Shown here: positions 44,154-47,944 of the stretch, in pieces
How the letters are laid out: each line of letters opens with the position of its first letter
Position numbering within the stretch: position 1 is the first letter of the stretch
NCBI RefSeq assembly: GCF_900142375.1
Contig: NZ_FRAR01000029.1
Span: forward strand, 1-47,944
Direction: 5' to 3'
Origin: Desulforamulus aeronauticus DSM 10349
Lineage (GTDB): Bacteria; Bacillota; Desulfotomaculia; Desulfotomaculales; Desulfotomaculaceae
DNA length: 47,944 bases
The notes under the pieces: generated by a model
The model's database searches: none
Told to the model about the DNA's origin: nothing
Seen by the model: only the letters and a program-made list of their open reading frames with translations
Position numbers and translations under genes: made by a program

Positions 44154-44453
44154 TTATTTCGCATCAATGTCATGCTGCGAAACAATCTTGCCTACCCGAC
44201 TGATGGGGCGTGGCATGACGTGAGAGGCCGTCAGCTCACCAATGGCTGCCGCTGCCGCTGCACCGCTTTCCACAGCTGACCTCACGGCTGCCACATCGCC
44301 TTTCACCATGACTGTGACAAGACCGGAACCCACGTTTTCATAGGAAACAAGAACAACGTCAGCAGTTTTCAACATGATATCCGCCGCTTGAATGGCCGGT
44401 ACCATGCCCCTTGTCTCAACAAGGCCCAATGCTTCCTCGCCAGAGTATTTCAT
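44154..44453 (-). CDS. BMC-H hexameric shell protein
   Basis: 99 residues, canonical BMC domain (ALGLVETRGMVPAIQAADIM, VTVMVKGDVAAVRSAVESG, SHVMPRPISRVGKI). First shell gene of the main part of the operon. It and the BMC-H at 28721 are the closest to the standard major shell pattern. ATG 8 nt after AAGGAG. Confidence 0.95.
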   Translation of the reverse strand: MKYSGEEALGLVETRGMVPAIQAADIMLKTADVVLVSYENVGSGLVTVMVKGDVAAVRSAVESGAAAAAAIGELTASHVMPRPISRVGKIVSQHDIDAK

Positions 44454-44541
44454 CGAAACAACTCCTTTTTCACATTACTCCCCTAGCCAACCTATCAGGG
44501 CATATTCATTCTCAGGAAAATACGTTCACATTTTGCTCGAC

Positions 44542-44581
44542 TTCAGGCAGGAACCGGTCGTAAACGCCGTCCCTGCCTGAA
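44542..44581. promoter_or_regulatory. Perfect 10-bp inverted repeat upstream of the shell genes
   Basis: TTCAGGCAGG at 44542-44551 and CCTGCCTGAA at 44572-44581, with inner partial pairing (ACCGG/CCG). It lies 13 nt past the small winged-helix gene and about 90 bp before the first shell gene. No T run follows on the minus strand, so it is not a plain terminator. It may be an operator or an RNA processing hairpin. Confidence 0.55.
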
Positions 44582-44594
44582 AAAGGAACTATGA

Positions 44595-44861
44595 CTAATC
44601 GGGGATGTAGTTGTTTATCGTTGCCGCTCCTTCTTCGTGGGCGCGGTAATACACTCTCAGTTCTCCCTTTTCATCAAGATCATATCTCGTTTCTTCCAGG
44701 AGTCCATTAGCCTCCCCTGTCATGATGGCTTCAATGACAGCTGGTTTTTTCAACGCTTTGAAATGGCCGTATTCCTTCTTTAAAGCTTCGATCACGTCGT
44801 CGGCACAGGCTTCCTTCACCTTTGTAAAATGCTTTAAAATAGCGTAATTCAGTGGTTTCAT
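44595..44861 (-). CDS. Small winged-helix-like protein
   Basis: 88 residues, no recognised family. It starts with helices (NYAILKHFTKVKEACADDVI, EALKKEYG, KKPAVIEAIMTG) and then has a likely beta-wing (LLEETRYDLDEKGELRVYYR), a winged helix-turn-helix look. Length and charge fit a small regulator or adaptor. It starts just 4 nt after the transporter stop, with AGGAGG inside the transporter's last codons, so both are made together. It is the last gene before the first shell protein. The role is unknown; a link to choline transport or gene control is inference. Confidence 0.6.
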   Translation of the reverse strand: MKPLNYAILKHFTKVKEACADDVIEALKKEYGHFKALKKPAVIEAIMTGEANGLLEETRYDLDEKGELRVYYRAHEEGAATINNYIPD

Positions 44862-44865
44862 TGGC

Positions 44866-45954
44866 TTACGCCTCCTTCCTTCTGAATAAGTCTAACGGAT
44901 TCATCGCAATGATCAAAATACCGAATGCCATCACGATCGCGGCCACCCAGGCGATAGGCGGCAGAGCCCAGCCTTCCATACCGGCAAATACGCCGAGTAC
45001 CAGCCAGCAGAAAAACGGTCCCCAGAAGGAATAGGCGCCGTTACAGGCCATGCCGAGCGCCGCACCGCACATGCTGTTGCCCTTATACCATAGGCTGTAG
45101 GCAAATACGGCAAAGAAACCGCTGACCACAAACCAAATGATAGCAGGTCCGCTGGTAACGGCTTGGACCACCAGTGAAGGGGCCAGACCGATATTTCCTG
45201 CCAGCATCGCCAGAATCGGAACCAGAATAAGCAAATTGGAAAGACCGGAGGTGCTCTGACGGATGGTAATCCCAATCTCGTAGTCGATCATGGAAGTTCC
45301 GTAACCTGCGATACAGCCTTCCAGACCCCAGCCGAAGGCACAAATGAAAGCGATACAAATTCCGAGAAGTAGGTTTGGCGGTGCATCAGCGCTCATGCTG
45401 GTGCTGCCGATCATCAGAGCAGCACTGAAACAGATTGCAATACCAAGCAGCATACGAGGAGTCAGCTTTTGCTTGAATAAGATTCTGGCCATGATTGCCC
45501 CAATGGCAGGACAAAGAGCAGTGATTGGAATTACGATAGAACCAGCCATTTGAAGGGCGACAACATACGCGGTGCTGGCAATCGGTCCTCCCAGCAGGGC
45601 GGCAAAGATCATCACTCTGCCCGGTTTTGTTTTCAGCGTCCTGAAATAATCGCCTAGCTTTCCTTTGAAAGCGGCAATCCCGATACACCATAGCGCACTT
45701 AAGGTGTCGTTCAGCGCACTCCCCAGCGCCCCGAGCATGTAGGTAATCACAAAGGCTGACAGAGCGGCGTTATTTACGCCATACCAGTCTGCCCAGACGC
45801 CATTCGCCATACCCAGAGTCATAAAAGCGGTATAAAGTCCGTAAAACATGCCGGAAAGGATAGCGACGGTAACTCCCTTTTTGAAAAAATTAGATGATAG
45901 CTGTTTTTTCGCAGCAACCGCAGTTGCATTCGCAGAAGATGAAGTGTTGTCCAT
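44866..45954 (-). CDS. DMT/EamA-family transporter, probable choline uptake
   Basis: 362 residues, about ten membrane segments in two EamA-type repeats (GMFYGLYTAFMTLGMANGVW, AFGWGLEGCIAGYGTSMIDY). The cytosolic N-terminus has about 25 polar residues. DMT-type carriers such as LicB move choline in some Firmicutes; the position at the head of a cut operon makes choline or a related amine the likely substrate, by inference. ATG after AAAGGA. Its base composition looks higher in GC than the regulators and Tn7-like genes. Confidence 0.8.
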   Translation of the reverse strand: MDNTSSSANATAVAAKKQLSSNFFKKGVTVAILSGMFYGLYTAFMTLGMANGVWADWYGVNNAALSAFVITYMLGALGSALNDTLSALWCIGIAAFKGKLGDYFRTLKTKPGRVMIFAALLGGPIASTAYVVALQMAGSIVIPITALCPAIGAIMARILFKQKLTPRMLLGIAICFSAALMIGSTSMSADAPPNLLLGICIAFICAFGWGLEGCIAGYGTSMIDYEIGITIRQSTSGLSNLLILVPILAMLAGNIGLAPSLVVQAVTSGPAIIWFVVSGFFAVFAYSLWYKGNSMCGAALGMACNGAYSFWGPFFCWLVLGVFAGMEGWALPPIAWVAAIVMAFGILIIAMNPLDLFRRKEA

Positions 45955-46053
45955 AGAAAATTCCTTTCATTTGCTTTTGATTTGCCCGGGTATCATTTTG
46001 CTCACCATAACAATTGACTGATAATTCCCTAGATAATTAGTTGCCTTTATGAT

Positions 46054-46064
46054 ATCGCATGCAG
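46054..46064 (+). promoter_or_regulatory. ATCGCATGCAG motif, copy 2
   Basis: Lies 100 bp upstream of the transporter start, between divergent genes. Identical to 28527-28537 in front of the cut regulators. Confidence 0.3.
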
Positions 46065-46234
46065 TAATTATTTTTTTGAATAATCAATAGCTATAATTTG
46101 TACTTTTATATCCAGTAAAATTTAGTTATTGTACTAAGATGACTTTATTTAAAAATAGGGACAAGAGGGTTGATTTAACGAAATACTAGATATGAAACTT
46201 CCACACGATAGGAACCAGCCGAAATCCATTGTTA

Positions 46235-46250
46235 GACCAATATATCGGTC
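46235..46250. promoter_or_regulatory. 16-bp near-palindrome in the divergent intergenic region
   Basis: GACCAATATATCGGTC pairs at 7 of 8 positions. It lies just upstream of the -35-like box of the kinase-like gene; a candidate operator. Confidence 0.35.
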
Positions 46251-46258
46251 CAAATACA

Positions 46259-46287
46259 TTGATTTTGTTAGTTTTTTTTGCTAAAGT
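46259..46287 (+). promoter_or_regulatory. Candidate promoter of the choline-kinase-like gene
   Basis: TTGATT, 17-nt spacer, TAAAGT, 56 bp before the ATG. Weak -10 box. Confidence 0.3.
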
Positions 46288-46309
46288 AAGTTTACAATAA
46301 TTCTAAAAT

Positions 46310-46329
46310 CCAAGTTTCACTATACTTGG
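46310..46329 (+). promoter_or_regulatory. Hairpin touching the ribosome site of the choline-kinase-like gene
   Basis: CCAAGT-8 nt-ACTTGG; the right arm runs into the GGTGGAG ribosome site at 46328-46334. Pairing could limit translation. Confidence 0.35.
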
Positions 46330-46342
46330 TGGAGTAATATAT

Positions 46343-47257
46343 ATGAGAATGGAAGAATTAGTTCAAGAAAAGCTGCGCCATGTTTTTCAGGACGCAAGCA
46401 TTGTATTCGATAAATCCCGCTTTGCCGGCGGACTTACCAATTACAACTACATCATGAACATTCAGGGAATCGAATATGTCATCAGGCAACCCGGCGGCAT
46501 GACGGAACAGATTATTGATCGAAAAATTGAAGGGGTAAATAATAATATTGCCTCTGAGTATGGTGTAAACTCCGATTGCATTTACTTTGATGAAGACAGC
46601 GGCATCAAAATAAGTATTTGCATCAAAAATAGCCAAAATATGGCGCAAGCCAATCCAAGCACCCCTCAAAATATGGAAGCCGTGGCCGGCTTAATGAAAA
46701 AAATTCACTCTTTTCCAAAACATTTTTTAAACCACTTCGATTGGCAGAAGGAACTTGCCAAATACGAACGGATTATTCAACAACAACGCGGTGATTTTTT
46801 CTATGATTACACAACTCAAAAAGAGAAATTAATTGATTTTGTGCAAAAAAATATTAAAAGTACAAGTTTAGTCCCCTGTCACAATGATACGGTGCCTGAG
46901 AACTTTGTCATTGACGGCACTGGCAGAACCTATCTGATAGACTGGGAGTATTCCGGAATGAATGATCCCTGTTGGGATGTGGCAGCCTACATTCTTGAAT
47001 CTAAACTATCTATAGAAGCTATCGACTATTTAACACAGAGCTACTTTGGTCATCCATTGACCCCGGAGGAAGAATTAAAAATAAAAAGCTTTATGATGGC
47101 ACAGGACTTGCTCTGGACAGTCTGGGCTTTGATTAGGCATTACAATGGTGACGATTTTCTGGAATACTGCTGTTTTCGATATGAACGCTTCCGAAAAAAT
47201 AGTAAAATAATGACCAAATCATCCCATTGTTCCATTGCCAGTATGGTCCTGAGTTGA
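46343..47257 (+). CDS. Choline/ethanolamine kinase-like phosphotransferase (APH fold)
   Basis: 304 residues. LicA-like choline kinase pattern: FAGGLTNYNYIMNIQGIEYV (nucleotide loop), YVIRQPGG, the catalytic loop PCHNDTVPENFV and the metal motif LIDWEYSGMNDPCWDVA. It should phosphorylate choline with ATP. It is transcribed away from the transporter and cut operon, so choline could be shared between phosphorylation (for teichoic acid or lipid) and cleavage. No licD or licC gene is in the window. ATG 8 nt after GGTGGAG. Related aminoglycoside kinases are less likely because of the LicA-like residues. Confidence 0.85.
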   Translation: MRMEELVQEKLRHVFQDASIVFDKSRFAGGLTNYNYIMNIQGIEYVIRQPGGMTEQIIDRKIEGVNNNIASEYGVNSDCIYFDEDSGIKISICIKNSQNMAQANPSTPQNMEAVAGLMKKIHSFPKHFLNHFDWQKELAKYERIIQQQRGDFFYDYTTQKEKLIDFVQKNIKSTSLVPCHNDTVPENFVIDGTGRTYLIDWEYSGMNDPCWDVAAYILESKLSIEAIDYLTQSYFGHPLTPEEELKIKSFMMAQDLLWTVWALIRHYNGDDFLEYCCFRYERFRKNSKIMTKSSHCSIASMVLS

Positions 47258-47289
47258 TGTTATTTCAATCTCCCTAAATGTGTTGACAC

Positions 47290-47341
47290 AAAAAAGCGTA
47301 GGTTCACGGACTAACCATAGCCCAGAACCTACGCTTTTTTT
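47290..47341. terminator. Bidirectional terminator
   Basis: AAAAAAGCGTAGGTTC / GAACCTACGCTTTTTT, 16-bp stem, just past the choline-kinase-like gene. Confidence 0.85.
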
Positions 47342-47391
47342 GCACTTTCAGAAAGTATAAGAAAAACCAAGGCTTCCGCCGGCGTCTAAAG

Positions 47392-47414
47392 ACTTGGCGC
47401 AAGCCAAGTTTTTC
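47392..47414 (+). terminator. GCAA-tetraloop terminator
   Basis: ACTTGGC-GCAA-GCCAAGT stem followed by TTTTCT. A second barrier between the kinase-like gene and the convergent collagen-like gene. Confidence 0.7.
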
Positions 47415-47428
47415 TAAAAAATCATTAT

Positions 47429-47944
47429 TTAATTACTTAATTGAACAACAGTTAAAGAGCGATTCATATAACCTAAAGTACCACCAAAAGTAGTACTAAT
47501 ATCTACTCCTACTTCATCTCCTGCTGTTAAAGAGGCTTGAACGACAAACGTTGAACTGCTTCTATTAGGTATCTTGAAGAAAGTAGTAGTATCGCCAAAA
47601 ATTGGTAGACCATTGACAGTAATAATAGCATCAAGATATGGTTGATCTGGGTCCGGATCAACAGTGGCTTCAGCGTTAATAGATATCGTTATTTGAAAAA
47701 TTCCGCTTTCTCCTACCACTAATCCATTGCCTGACATACTAACTGTGACATTTGATAAAGGTCCAACCACACTGAATGGTACGGGTGTGAATGTTGCTCC
47801 AGGTAACTCTGCACTAGCTCCTCTTAAAGATCCAAAAGCCAAAACGACGTCTCCAGTGGGACCGGTTGCCCCCGTGGGTCCAGTGGGTCCGATGGGTCCA
47901 GTAGGTCCAGTGTCACCGATGGGACCGGTGGGTCCGATTGCTCC
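47429..47944 (-). CDS. Collagen-like repeat protein with BclA-type C-terminal domain, 5' end outside window
   Basis: 171 residues visible, open to the right edge. The first 32 are Gly-x-y triplets ([17 protein letters not shown]), the collagen-like pattern of exosporium glycoproteins. The rest (about 137 residues) is a jelly-roll beta-sandwich domain like the trimerising BclA C-terminus. An apparent start at 47842 is an internal TTG after the triplets and not the true start. Such proteins form hair-like filaments on spores of Bacilli and Clostridia, so the host is likely a spore former. The true N-terminus and length are unknown. Confidence 0.85.
   Translation of the reverse strand, partial: GAIGPTGPIGDTGPTGPIGPTGPTGATGPTGDVVLAFGSLRGASAELPGATFTPVPFSVVGPLSNVTVSMSGNGLVVGESGIFQITISINAEATVDPDPDQPYLDAIITVNGLPIFGDTTTFFKIPNRSSSTFVVQASLTAGDEVGVDISTTFGGTLGYMNRSLTVVQLSN

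Noticed and set aside
1-47944. CRISPR array or a CRISPR-guided form of the Tn7-like element
   Set aside because: No regularly spaced direct repeats with unique spacers and no Cas proteins are visible near tniQ or elsewhere.

Overview
The window looks like chromosome of an anaerobic, spore-forming Clostridia-class Firmicute; a Desulfotomaculum/Desulfosporosinus-like Peptococcaceae is my best guess. Reasons: strong AGGAGG-type ribosome binding sites with many TTG/GTG starts, a BclA-like collagen-repeat spore surface protein at the right edge, glycyl-radical metabolism and a YvrJ/M15 phage-like remnant. I recognise no rRNA, tRNA or CRISPR array.

Layout. (1) 1-3.5 kb: metal/envelope genes: a Cys-rich four-helix copper-binding protein cut by the edge, a YVTN beta-propeller lipoprotein, a CBS-domain gene broken by a one-base frameshift and flanked by two copies of a 34-nt hairpin repeat, and a ferritin-like protein. 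(2) 3.6-12.2 kb: two OmpR-type two-component systems. One is in an operon with a DedA-PAP2 fusion; the other precedes a PepSY protein. A divergent anchored protein and a chemotaxis receptor complete the block. (3) 12.4-18.3 kb: decayed phage-like genes (M15 peptidase, YvrJ, both frameshifted), then an AT-rich Tn7-like operon tnsA-tnsB-tnsC-tniQ. (4) 18.5-25.8 kb: ArsR regulator, Cd/Zn/Pb-type P1B ATPase, anchored agmatine-deiminase-like protein, SDR, DedA protein and a methyltransferase. (5) 25.9-47.3 kb: a complete choline-utilisation (cut) glycyl-radical-enzyme microcompartment locus. (6) Right edge: collagen-like protein.

How the cut locus should work. Choline enters, perhaps through the DMT-family transporter. 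CutC, activated by CutD, cleaves it inside the shell to trimethylamine and acetaldehyde. An acylating aldehyde dehydrogenase and PduL convert acetaldehyde through acetyl-CoA to acetyl-phosphate, and EutQ may yield acetate/ATP. The iron alcohol dehydrogenase makes ethanol and recycles NADH. PduS- and PduT-like proteins could pass electrons through the shell. EutN-type, EutS/PduU-type, three plain BMC-H, one tailed BMC-H, one tandem BMC and one atypical BMC protein build the shell. A PocR-domain histidine kinase with an AraC-type response regulator probably senses the substrate. An SMR pump may export trimethylamine or other amines. A divergent choline-kinase-like gene offers a second fate for choline.

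Points most worth a second look: one of the two aldehyde dehydrogenases has Ser where the catalytic Cys should be; an EutT-like protein sits in a B12-independent pathway; one shell protein carries a Rho_N/SAP-like tail; a small winged-helix-like protein lies between transporter and shell genes; and the Tn7-like operon has no visible cargo, with 30-bp-spaced repeats next to tnsA.
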